Source: Fidelibacterota bacterium SCGC AAA003-L08 (GTDB taxonomy: Bacteria > Fidelibacterota > Marinisomatia > SCGC-AAA003-L08 > D37C17). From it: 55,073 nt of DNA. Made by a program: the position numbers and the translations under genes. The stretch covers positions 1 through 55,073 of the forward strand of contig ASPJ01000002.1 in assembly GCA_000405805.1 (NCBI GenBank), given 5' to 3'. The first letter of the stretch is position 1, and every line of letters begins with the position of its first letter. Below are positions 1-7,571 of this stretch, in pieces. The notes beneath the pieces are model-generated. The model worked only from the letters and a program-made list of their open reading frames with translations. It did no database searches and had not been told where the DNA came from.

Positions 1-649
1 GTTGAGCAGGCCATATCCTAAACCAGACATTAAATGCCATAATTGTACCAAACATTGCACCTATATGAATATTATAGGCTCTATAGCCAAAATCAGCCCA
101 ATTATCACAAGTCATAAAGCATCCAATGGCTGCAATAAGTAAGAAACTAATTATAGTGATTAACCGAGTATTTTTAGCTAATGGACTTTTATATAAGAAA
201 TCATACAAGAAAACAGCCAAGAAGGGTATTAGCATTGCTATTAATGAATAATATTTTGGGCCTTCCCATTCGTCTCCGAATAAATCTGCTGGCATTGTAC
301 CCCCTATAGACATATAAAATACTAAGCCTAATAATGCAACTCCTGTGAACCATGTCCATGCAGCACCCCATCTAAACCAGTATAATGCTCGAGGCATTAA
401 TTCTGGAACGACTGCTTTTTTAGTATCGCCACTCATAGTTGCTGCAAAAGCACCATTGACAAAATTGAAGAAGTATAATAATCCAATCCACATAATTCCT
501 GCAAAGATATGCAACCATCGTATAATTTGTTCGGCCATCATATGACCTTGCATGTTACTTTCTTCAGTAGTCACTCCCGAAACATCTTCTGTGCAGAAAC
601 CTATGGTAGTTAAAATAATAAATGTACTTATATAGAAAAGATATCTCAT
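1..649 (-). CDS. Urate-oxidase N-domain (PuuD-like) membrane protein, 3' end outside window
   Basis: The reverse strand is open from an ATG at 649 to the window edge (216 codons, C-terminus missing). The product starts with a signal-peptide-like segment (MRYLFYISTFIILTTIGFC). It continues with several membrane helices and the motif WLHIFAGIMWIGLLYFFN followed by a tryptophan-rich YWFRWGAAWTWFTG. This pattern is that of the integral-membrane N-terminal domain called Urate_ox_N, seen in urate hydroxylase PuuD, where it precedes a cytochrome c domain. Whether this protein has the cytochrome part lies outside the window, so a urate-oxidising role is not shown. AAGGGA about 8 bases before the ATG is a plausible ribosome site. 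It lies 69 bases downstream of the peroxiredoxin gene on the same strand and could share its transcript. Confidence 0.72.
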   Translation of the reverse strand, partial: MRYLFYISTFIILTTIGFCTEDVSGVTTEESNMQGHMMAEQIIRWLHIFAGIMWIGLLYFFNFVNGAFAATMSGDTKKAVVPELMPRALYWFRWGAAWTWFTGVALLGLVFYMSIGGTMPADLFGDEWEGPKYYSLIAMLIPFLAVFLYDFLYKSPLAKNTRLITIISFLLIAAIGCFMTCDNWADFGYRAYNIHIGAMFGTIMAFNVWFRIWPAQ

Positions 650-718
650 GTTAATGTCCCTTAATTAATTGAAAGATTGATATATAAATTTATATATAAA
701 ACGATTGATTGAAAAGAA

Positions 719-1228
719 TTACTTTGGATAAGATATAAGGAGGGAATCTAACACTGAAAGAACAATATCATTGTGTGTTATAATATTTACAGGATCAATA
801 ATATGAGCAATTTGACCTTCTTTATTAATAATAAAGGTTTTTCTTTTAGGGAAAAGCCATCCTTTGGTTTCATATAATTTGCTTATAGATTTATCTTTAT
901 CAGATAATAAAGAAAAATTCAGATTATATTTTTTAGAAAATCCATTATGTTTTTTTCCAGAGTCATAGCTGATACCTAATACAATAGCGTTTCTGTCAGT
1001 CAATTCTTTACTAATATCACGTAGTGAGCATGCTTGCTGAGTACACCCTGGGGTGAAATCTTTTGGGTAAAAATAAAGGACAACATTTTTTCCTTTATAC
1101 TCTTTAAGTGTATGTATTTTATTGTTTTCATCAGTGAGACTAAAGTTTGGAGCCAAATCTCCAATTTTTATTTGACATAAACAAAATGAGAATAGTATAA
1201 TTATATAAATAAGTTGTTTCATAGACAT
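719..1228 (-). CDS. Secreted peroxiredoxin, AhpC/TSA (BCP-like) family
   Basis: This is a thiol peroxidase that reduces hydrogen or organic peroxides, probably outside the cytoplasm. It carries the motif PKDFTPGCTQQAC, with peroxidatic Cys62 and a possible resolving Cys67 in the five-residue spacing of BCP/PrxQ enzymes. The flanking core segments, VVLYFYPKDFTPGC and KTFIINKEGQIAHII, are typical of the thioredoxin fold. The N-terminus (MKQLIYIIILFSFCLCQ) is a signal peptide, unlike most cytosolic BCPs. I start at the ATG at 1228; the next ATG at 1222 is equally good, and an upstream TTG at 1246 would extend the n-region and is less likely. It is divergent from the FMN reductase at 1284. Confidence 0.88.
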   Translation of the reverse strand: MSMKQLIYIIILFSFCLCQIKIGDLAPNFSLTDENNKIHTLKEYKGKNVVLYFYPKDFTPGCTQQACSLRDISKELTDRNAIVLGISYDSGKKHNGFSKKYNLNFSLLSDKDKSISKLYETKGWLFPKRKTFIINKEGQIAHIIDPVNIITHNDIVLSVLDSLLISYPK

Positions 1229-1283
1229 TGTAAATTTATTATACAATTGAGTAAGTTTACACGTTGTTTAAAGGAATTTTTGA

Positions 1284-1784
1284 ATGAAAAATATTTTACT
1301 TATTAGTGCTACTTCAGGGAGCAATTATAAATTAGCTAAAGAGATTGAATCTTTACTTAAAACAAAAGAAGTTAATTATAATTTGATTAAGCTTGATGAT
1401 TTTTCAATTCCATTATACCATCCAAAAATAGAAAAGACAACAAAATCTAAAGACATTTCTGAAATAGATAAGTTATTCCAAAATGCTGAGGGGTTTATTT
1501 TTTGTGCTCCAGAGTATAATGGATCAACGCCTCCAATATTAACTAATGTAATTGCTTGGATATCAGTTAAAACATCTAACTGGAGAGGTGCATTTAATGG
1601 GAAATCTGCATTGATTTGCACACATAGTGGCGGAACAGGAAATAATTTTATCAATTCCCTTAGAATTCAATTAAATCATCTTGGAGTAATTGTATTACCA
1701 ATGACAATTAGTAAAACAGATGATTCACCATTAAAGAAAGACTCAGTTTCAAAAATTTTAGATCAATTAATTTCTATTACTTAG
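1284..1784 (+). CDS. NAD(P)H-dependent FMN reductase family protein
   Basis: This 166-residue flavodoxin-like-fold protein belongs to the NADPH-dependent FMN reductase family. The N-terminus MKNILLISATSGSNYKLA fits the FMN-phosphate-binding turn. The segment FCAPEYNGSTPPILTNVIAW is the family hallmark near the flavin ring. A later stretch (GKSALICTHSGGTGN) fits the second flavin-binding loop. The likely reaction is two-electron reduction of FMN, quinones or other acceptors; the substrate cannot be read from sequence. AAGGAA lies about 7 bases before the ATG. The 3' end overlaps the convergent arylsulfotransferase-like gene by four bases. Confidence 0.85.
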   Translation: MKNILLISATSGSNYKLAKEIESLLKTKEVNYNLIKLDDFSIPLYHPKIEKTTKSKDISEIDKLFQNAEGFIFCAPEYNGSTPPILTNVIAWISVKTSNWRGAFNGKSALICTHSGGTGNNFINSLRIQLNHLGVIVLPMTISKTDDSPLKKDSVSKILDQLISIT

Positions 1785-3229
1785 TTTCCTAAAATAATAT
1801 TTACGAGCAACACAACATCAAGTATATTTGCAATACCATCATTATTGAGGTCTGCTGAAGATTCAAACTCATTAGATCCAAGAATAATATTTACAAGTAA
1901 TACCACATCAAGAATATTAATAACTTCATCACTATTTATATCTCCGGGGGTTGATTGTTCAAGATAATCTATAGGGTATTTGGTAGCCCTAGCAATCATA
2001 TCAATTCCTGCAGGATTAAACTGCCATAGGATATTTCCATCTTCTGATATTTCAAAAACATGCGCATCATCAGCTTCTGTAACCATTGTATTACCATTAG
2101 GCAGTCTAAATGCACCACCTTGAACATCTGAATTAAAACTGCTGGAAGATTCTTGCCAAGTGGTTGTTGAGGGTCCAAAAGGTTGGTCATCTTCAATGTA
2201 ATAGTTTCCATTTTCATCAATAGGAGTTGTTATTTGAAACGCTGCAGATTGGCTAGAAGTATATCCATTATTAAACAAAATTAAATCACCAGCTCCTGGA
2301 TAACCTTCAGGTATCCAGTTTACCCCATGTTGTGAGTCTAAATCATGCCAAGAATTGCTACCTCTATCATACGACTGAGGATTTCCCCATCTATATAAAA
2401 AATCACCACCTTTTCCTGAATTTCCTCCTAAGTGAGAAGCAGCTTCTTCAGTGGTTGTACTATGATCAATAATCATGACCTCATCACCATGTCTAGAAGA
2501 GATAACTATTTGATCAAACTGTTCATTGTATGAAATTGCATTATGATGTCTCCAGTCTCCATTAGCACCACCTGGACCTCCGCTACTGCCCACAGTACCG
2601 TAATTAATATCAAGGAGTTCTGGATAATCAGATATAGTCCCATAAAAAGCTTCATATGATAAATCTATATCTTGTATAAGATGATCCCATAAGTGCCATT
2701 CCCAGATAATATTTCCTGTATAAGGTTCAATTTCAAAAATAGCTTCAGACCACATTTGATTTAAGGAATTGTTAATTGTTTGTCTACCCATTTCATATGC
2801 ATCTGATGCATATTTTCTTTCCCATGCAATCATCAAAACATTTCCATTAGGCAATGGCTCTACATCATGATGATGTTGGTATGTATCATTGGATAAAACA
2901 TAATTCCACAGGACATTTCCATCCCAATCAACATATTGGACGCCACCTCCGACACCACCAGAATCCATTGTTGGGTTTTGTACTCGGTACGGGTATACTA
3001 ATATACTATCTTGTCTTAAATAAGGCATGCTTGCACATCCATATGAATGTTCCCATTCATGGATTATATTAGTATCACTATCTATTAATCGTGTATAGTG
3101 ATCATTATTGCCACCACCTTGGCCACCACCGCCTCCACTAGGGGAATAGAGTAAGTAGCCATCATAGATTTCTGCAAAAATTAAGTTTATTGTAAAAACA
3201 AGAAGCAATGTGTAAAATATTTTTTTCAT
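1781..3229 (-). CDS. Secreted arylsulfotransferase-like beta-propeller with C-terminal dockerin-like repeats
   Basis: About 482 residues. The N-terminus MKKIFYTLLLVFTINLIFAE is a clear signal peptide, so I start at the ATG at 3229 rather than the TTG 15 bases upstream. The body (roughly 25-420) has repeated aromatic propeller-blade motifs such as GNVLWNYVL, HHHDVEPLPNGNVLMIAWE and WRHHNAISYNEQFDQIVIS, which resemble the Arylsulfotran_2/ASST group. A His-rich cluster and a glycine-rich loop (SGGGGGQGGG) are visible. The last 60 residues contain two dockerin-like Ca-binding segments (GDINSDEVINILDVVLLVNI and DLNNDGIANILDVVLLVNII). Sulfotransfer activity is family-based inference; many such proteins are untested. 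A second ASST-like gene lies at 7572-9788. Confidence 0.8.
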   Translation of the reverse strand: MKKIFYTLLLVFTINLIFAEIYDGYLLYSPSGGGGGQGGGNNDHYTRLIDSDTNIIHEWEHSYGCASMPYLRQDSILVYPYRVQNPTMDSGGVGGGVQYVDWDGNVLWNYVLSNDTYQHHHDVEPLPNGNVLMIAWERKYASDAYEMGRQTINNSLNQMWSEAIFEIEPYTGNIIWEWHLWDHLIQDIDLSYEAFYGTISDYPELLDINYGTVGSSGGPGGANGDWRHHNAISYNEQFDQIVISSRHGDEVMIIDHSTTTEEAASHLGGNSGKGGDFLYRWGNPQSYDRGSNSWHDLDSQHGVNWIPEGYPGAGDLILFNNGYTSSQSAAFQITTPIDENGNYYIEDDQPFGPSTTTWQESSSSFNSDVQGGAFRLPNGNTMVTEADDAHVFEISEDGNILWQFNPAGIDMIARATKYPIDYLEQSTPGDINSDEVINILDVVLLVNIILGSNEFESSADLNNDGIANILDVVLLVNIILGN

Positions 3230-3400
3230 TATGCAAAATCCCAAAGATATTATTATATAAAAAGTAAGATATTCTCAGATATATTTTAGGCTCATTATTG
3301 TAAAAGTTTGTGACTGAAATACTTTTTTTTGATACAATTTTTAACATATATATTTTAGAACAATATCCTTAAATTATCTATTAGTTTATATAAGGGGAAG

Positions 3401-4498
3401 ATGCGTATTTCATTTATCAAAAGAGCTTTTAAGGCATATCAAACTATCGGATTAACTTTTGGTAGATGGATATCTCCTATCTTTGCAGGCTTGTATCTAT
3501 TAACCTTAAGAACCATAAATTCCATTTTTATGAAGATAGATTGGATCTTCTATCCATTTAAATTGACAAAAAAAATCAATAAACCTATTTTGATTGTTGG
3601 AAATCCTAGATCGGGGACTACCTTTATTCATCGATATCTATCAAATAATGGAGTTGGTTCAGGGTCGAGACTTTACCAAATGGTATTTACTTCAATTGTT
3701 CTTCAAAAATTAATCAAACCTATTCTTCCAATCTTAGAGAAAATCAGTCCCGCTAAGTTTCATTCAGATGAAGTTCATAAAACAAGTTTAAATGCTATAG
3801 AAACAGATGACCCATCTCTTTTATTTAGATTTTTTGATGGTTTCTTTTTATATGCATTTATTCTTTCTTGGGCAAAAGATGACTTACTAGATTGGTTTCA
3901 ACCAAAAACCAGAGACAACTCAAAGCGGGATTTTAATTGGCTTGATACAATGTGGCGAAGAACACTGATAAGCTCTAATTCAGAAAGGATGGTTGGTAAA
4001 TTATTTTCAATAAGTGTAAATATACCGGCTTTTATTGAAAAGTTTCCTGATGCAAAATTACTTTATATGGCTAGAGACCCTTTAAATGTAATTCCATCAG
4101 GCTTAAGTCTTGTTACTGGTGTACTTGATGGTGTTTTTGGGTTTTGGAGCTTACCTAAAGAGAAACGTCAGTTTTATATAGACAGACTATATAAGGCACT
4201 TATTGAACTACAAATTCGATTTCATGATGATTGGGTAAATGGGAAAATTGATAAAGAGAAGGTGATGATTGTTAAATATGATAGAATGATGTCTGATTTT
4301 GAAGGTTTAATGGATGATATTCTTAAATTTGTAGATCATGAAGCATCAGAAGATTTAATTGCGGCAATAAAAGAAACAGGTGAGCAGCAACGTAATTATG
4401 AGAGTAAACATAAATACAATCTGGAGAAATTTGGTTTAACAGAGGAAAAGATACGCTCTGATTGTGCCAAAATTTATGGAACTTTTTTTAATGAATAA
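3401..4498 (+). CDS. Sulfotransferase (PAPS-dependent family)
   Basis: 365 residues. The 5'-phosphosulfate-binding loop PILIVGNPRSGTTFIHRYLS lies at about 62-81. A second PAPS-contact motif, LLYMARDPLNVIPSGLS, lies near 222-238, where the conserved Arg and Ser contact the 3' phosphate. This layout fits the Sulfotransfer_3 family, which moves sulfate from PAPS to hydroxyl groups of carbohydrates or lipids. The hydrophobic N-terminal stretch around 25-40 may associate with the membrane. AAGGGGAAG directly precedes the ATG. It is the first gene of a probable three-gene operon: the next start overlaps its stop, and that gene in turn overlaps the barrel gene. The acceptor substrate is unknown. Confidence 0.85.
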   Translation: MRISFIKRAFKAYQTIGLTFGRWISPIFAGLYLLTLRTINSIFMKIDWIFYPFKLTKKINKPILIVGNPRSGTTFIHRYLSNNGVGSGSRLYQMVFTSIVLQKLIKPILPILEKISPAKFHSDEVHKTSLNAIETDDPSLLFRFFDGFFLYAFILSWAKDDLLDWFQPKTRDNSKRDFNWLDTMWRRTLISSNSERMVGKLFSISVNIPAFIEKFPDAKLLYMARDPLNVIPSGLSLVTGVLDGVFGFWSLPKEKRQFYIDRLYKALIELQIRFHDDWVNGKIDKEKVMIVKYDRMMSDFEGLMDDILKFVDHEASEDLIAAIKETGEQQRNYESKHKYNLEKFGLTEEKIRSDCAKIYGTFFNE

Positions 4499-5084
4499 AT
4501 TTGTATTGAACATATTATTTATCAGTTTTTTAACAGCAATTACTGAATTGCCTGACTTTGATTCTTTTAAATGGGAAACGCTTGTCAAAGGCAAAGTTAG
4601 AGTTGAATATTATCAAGAAGACAATATAATGTGGTGCCGATCATATATGAGGACAGATTATTCAATAGAAGAAATATCAATGTTCTTAGAGGATAAGAAA
4701 AATTATCCCAATGTATTTGAAAGGATAACTGAAACTATACTTTATACTGATGATATTGTACATATAAAGTTAGATATGCCATTCCCATTTTCAGGTCGTG
4801 ATTATATTGTTAGATACACAGAATTATCAGCTCCGAATATAAAGGAATATAGATGGATGCATTATGATGACTTGAATATTCCTGTGAATGAAGGTTATGT
4901 TCGACTACCAAGAGCTGCTGGAAAATGGAGATTAACTAAGTTAGAAAATGGGCAAACTAGAATTGAATATATATGGAATGGAGAGCTGTTAGGGAAATTT
5001 CCTTCATGGGGTCTTACAAAAGCATGGAAGGAACAAGGGACAGAAGTTTTAAGCTGGCTTATTAATTATATGGATAATAATTGA
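4491..5084 (+). CDS. START/SRPBCC-fold lipid-binding-like secreted protein
   Basis: The ATG at 4491 overlaps the stop of the sulfotransferase by eight bases and begins a signal peptide (MNKFVLNILFISFLTA). A frame opening 27 bases upstream would put acidic and polar residues before it and is less likely. The mature part (about 178 residues) has the START pattern: FKWETLVKGKVRVEYY, a central SGRDYIVRYTELSA and GKWRLTKLENGQTRIEYIWN, plus a C-terminal helix with paired tryptophans. START domains hold hydrophobic ligands in a deep cavity. Given its position between a sulfotransferase and an outer-membrane barrel, a periplasmic lipid- or acceptor-binding role is plausible but inferred. Confidence 0.7.
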   Translation: MNKFVLNILFISFLTAITELPDFDSFKWETLVKGKVRVEYYQEDNIMWCRSYMRTDYSIEEISMFLEDKKNYPNVFERITETILYTDDIVHIKLDMPFPFSGRDYIVRYTELSAPNIKEYRWMHYDDLNIPVNEGYVRLPRAAGKWRLTKLENGQTRIEYIWNGELLGKFPSWGLTKAWKEQGTEVLSWLINYMDNN

Positions 5085-6601
5085 AAAGATATATCATTAT
5101 ATTATTTTTAGGGGTATTATGTGCTCAAATCCAATTAGATCACTCATCAAATATTCATTTTGGAACCATACATAGGGTATCGGACTATAGTTTTATAAAA
5201 GTTCCTTTTCGTCTTGCAAATTATTCTAATAGAATAAGTTATAGTAACTTCGAATTAAATTCTAAAGTTGCATTAGAGTTTGTTATTAAAGATCCTCTTA
5301 AAGACTCCTATTTTAATCCAGAATTACGAGAAATGTATTTAAGCTGGTATGTACCGTTTGGTCAGCTTAATTTTGGAAATATTATTCATTCATGGGGGAT
5401 ACTATCTAACAATAGCCCAACAGATAATCTAAGTCCTACCAACTACTATTATATTTTTTCCAGAGGAACAGAAAGGAAGATAGCACAATTATCTTTTACA
5501 GGAGATATTTACCTTGGTTCTCATTCTTTAGGTTTTGTATTCAACACTAATCATAAAGGGACAAAGATACCTCTTAATGATTCAGAATTACCAATTAATC
5601 TTCCCCTTCCTGAGAATCCAACAATAAATAAAGTAGATGACTTTGAGTATGGAGCAAAATATAAATATAGTGGGAGTTTATTTGATTTAGAATTATCATA
5701 TTTTAATGGTTATGATAAAACCATGTCTTCATTAGGTGCAAATACGTGGATTCCTTCAAAAGGGGCTGAGAGTCTTGCGAGTTTAGAAAAATATACATAT
5801 GTAGATACAGTATTAGCATATAGAAAAACTGAAGTTTTAGGATTAGGATTTTCAACATTTATTGATGATTTATCATTAAAAACAGAAGTTGCTTATTTCT
5901 TTACAGATGACTTAATAAGAAATGCAGGTGAAAATATTCAGGGAGTATGGACTCCTCTTCCAGATATATATAGACCTTTCCCCGGTGGAGGTGAAGGTGC
6001 ATTTATAATGTGTGAGGAAGCATTTGAAGATGGATTTGATGAATGTGTCCCTGAATATGATGCGAGCTATCATATGGGCACAAGAGCAGAGTATATGCAA
6101 TATGTATTAGAACTAGAATATCCTTTATTTTTTGATATTCAACTATCTACTCAATTTATCTTCCATGATTTAATATATATTTCTACAGGAATAGAAGGTG
6201 ACGGTGAGATTAGAGTTTATGAAATATTAGGTCGTGATATTGATCTACTTCCTGAGCACAATTTCATACCAGGAATGGGTTCTCCATTAACTATTTTTAC
6301 ATTACAAGAACACCCCGAGTGGGGAGGAACTGTGAATTTAATAAAATCCAGAACAGTATACTTAAATTTAAAGAAATTTTTATGGGATTATACTTTAGAA
6401 ACTAATTTAAGAACGTTTTTCGATGTAATGAATAAAGGAAGTTTTATTGAAGTTGAGGGTATATATGATTTGAATGATTCTTGGAAAATATCATCAGCAA
6501 TTAATTTCATCACAGGCAATAAAAATTCAGGAGACAGCTACCCATTTAATCCAATGGAGAATTTCTCACATTTTAGATTAGAATTTATTTATTTTTTTTA
6601 A
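5081..6601 (+). CDS. Outer-membrane beta-barrel protein (DUF1302/porin-like), TTG start
   Basis: 506 residues. It begins with a signal peptide (MKRYIIILFLGVLCAQ) read from a TTG codon that overlaps the preceding TGA as TTGA. No in-frame ATG occurs near enough to keep the signal peptide, so TTG is the likely start. The body alternates polar and aromatic residues, contains paired strands such as EMYLSWYVPFGQLNFGNIIH, and ends FRLEFIYFF. A terminal aromatic is the usual barrel-assembly signal. An early strand with W and G followed by DNLSPTNYYYIFSRGTERK resembles the DUF1302 and alginate-export porin types. It is the last gene of the sulfotransferase-START-barrel operon and may carry the modified product across the outer membrane. 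The substrate is unknown. Confidence 0.72.
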   Translation: MKRYIIILFLGVLCAQIQLDHSSNIHFGTIHRVSDYSFIKVPFRLANYSNRISYSNFELNSKVALEFVIKDPLKDSYFNPELREMYLSWYVPFGQLNFGNIIHSWGILSNNSPTDNLSPTNYYYIFSRGTERKIAQLSFTGDIYLGSHSLGFVFNTNHKGTKIPLNDSELPINLPLPENPTINKVDDFEYGAKYKYSGSLFDLELSYFNGYDKTMSSLGANTWIPSKGAESLASLEKYTYVDTVLAYRKTEVLGLGFSTFIDDLSLKTEVAYFFTDDLIRNAGENIQGVWTPLPDIYRPFPGGGEGAFIMCEEAFEDGFDECVPEYDASYHMGTRAEYMQYVLELEYPLFFDIQLSTQFIFHDLIYISTGIEGDGEIRVYEILGRDIDLLPEHNFIPGMGSPLTIFTLQEHPEWGGTVNLIKSRTVYLNLKKFLWDYTLETNLRTFFDVMNKGSFIEVEGIYDLNDSWKISSAINFITGNKNSGDSYPFNPMENFSHFRLEFIYFF

Positions 6602-7563
6602 TTAGATAGTATAAGGTTTACTAACGCAATCAAATCAATAATATCAATGGTTAAATCATCATTTACATCCATGTTATTATAAAGATAGTCATCTGTGTCA
6701 GGATAATCAAAATTCATAATTGTTTGAACTATTGATAATACATCTAAAATATCTACTATATCATCATCATTTACATCTGCACAGTCTTGTTCAATTACAT
6801 ACATAAAACTATAATAAAATTGATCTAAAGATTCGTCGAAATGGTCGCTATTTAATATGCATTCTGGCACATTATCAGGAAAACATAATTCATTGCCTCC
6901 AATAGCAAAATATGGGTAGTAAGAGTTATCCATATCACTCCATTGAATATCTAAAGCGCAAATTCCTTGGGGGATATATGTAATATCATTATTAAATAAC
7001 CATAGGTATTCTAGATTTTCTAAATTAATAAATGAATCAGGTATTTCGGATATATAGTTATATCCAGCATCTAATATTTTCAATTCAATTAAATTTCCAA
7101 AATTACTGTTTAATATCTCGATTTTATTATTACTTATATAAAGATTCTTTAGTGCAATTAATTCAGTAAATGAATTAGGAAGAGATACTAGATGATTCCA
7201 TTCAAGATATAATGTCACGATTTCATTCAAATTTGATATAGTCTCTGGGAGTGTATGTATTTGGGTAGAATTTATCCCTGGACCACTGGGAGTGTAAGTA
7301 GCTACAAATACTTTTAACTTCCCATAGTTCCAGGTTTGAGTACCCAATGATAAACCCGAGTCATACCCTAAATCATTGATTTGATTCAAATCAGATAGAA
7401 ATTCAAGATCTCCATCATTAAAGCATGTATATGGCTGTCCTGATTCATAGGGGAGCGATGTTGTTGAGAAAGACAGTTCATCTGCGGGAATATAGGTATA
7501 CCCCCCATCACAGTCCTGGGATATTGCTAAGCTAAATAATATAATGAGCAGAATTTGTTTCAT
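6598..7563 (-). CDS. Secreted leucine-rich-repeat protein with dockerin-like C-terminus
   Basis: 321 residues with a signal peptide (MKQILLIILFSLAISQ). Between about 105 and 205 there are four or five leucine-rich repeats of the LxxLxxLxLxxNxLxxLPxSF type, for example NLENLEYLWLFNNDITYIP. The last 65 residues hold two dockerin-like segments (ADVNDDDIVDILDVLSIVQT and MDVNDDLTIDIIDLIALVNL) with the Asp/Asn spacing of Ca-binding loops. Such proteins are typically surface recognition or adhesion factors; no enzymatic motif is visible. It converges on the barrel gene with a four-base overlap and lies 8 bases downstream of the second arylsulfotransferase-like gene on the same strand. Confidence 0.78.
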   Translation of the reverse strand: MKQILLIILFSLAISQDCDGGYTYIPADELSFSTTSLPYESGQPYTCFNDGDLEFLSDLNQINDLGYDSGLSLGTQTWNYGKLKVFVATYTPSGPGINSTQIHTLPETISNLNEIVTLYLEWNHLVSLPNSFTELIALKNLYISNNKIEILNSNFGNLIELKILDAGYNYISEIPDSFINLENLEYLWLFNNDITYIPQGICALDIQWSDMDNSYYPYFAIGGNELCFPDNVPECILNSDHFDESLDQFYYSFMYVIEQDCADVNDDDIVDILDVLSIVQTIMNFDYPDTDDYLYNNMDVNDDLTIDIIDLIALVNLILSN

Positions 7564-7571
7564 CTGTTCTC

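Noticed and set aside
345..545. A 66-codon plus-strand frame near the left edge
   Set aside because: It is antisense to the well-supported membrane gene at 1-649 and shows no family features.
1376..1654. Reverse-strand frame inside the FMN reductase gene
   Set aside because: It lies wholly antisense to a recognised gene and has no conserved motif.
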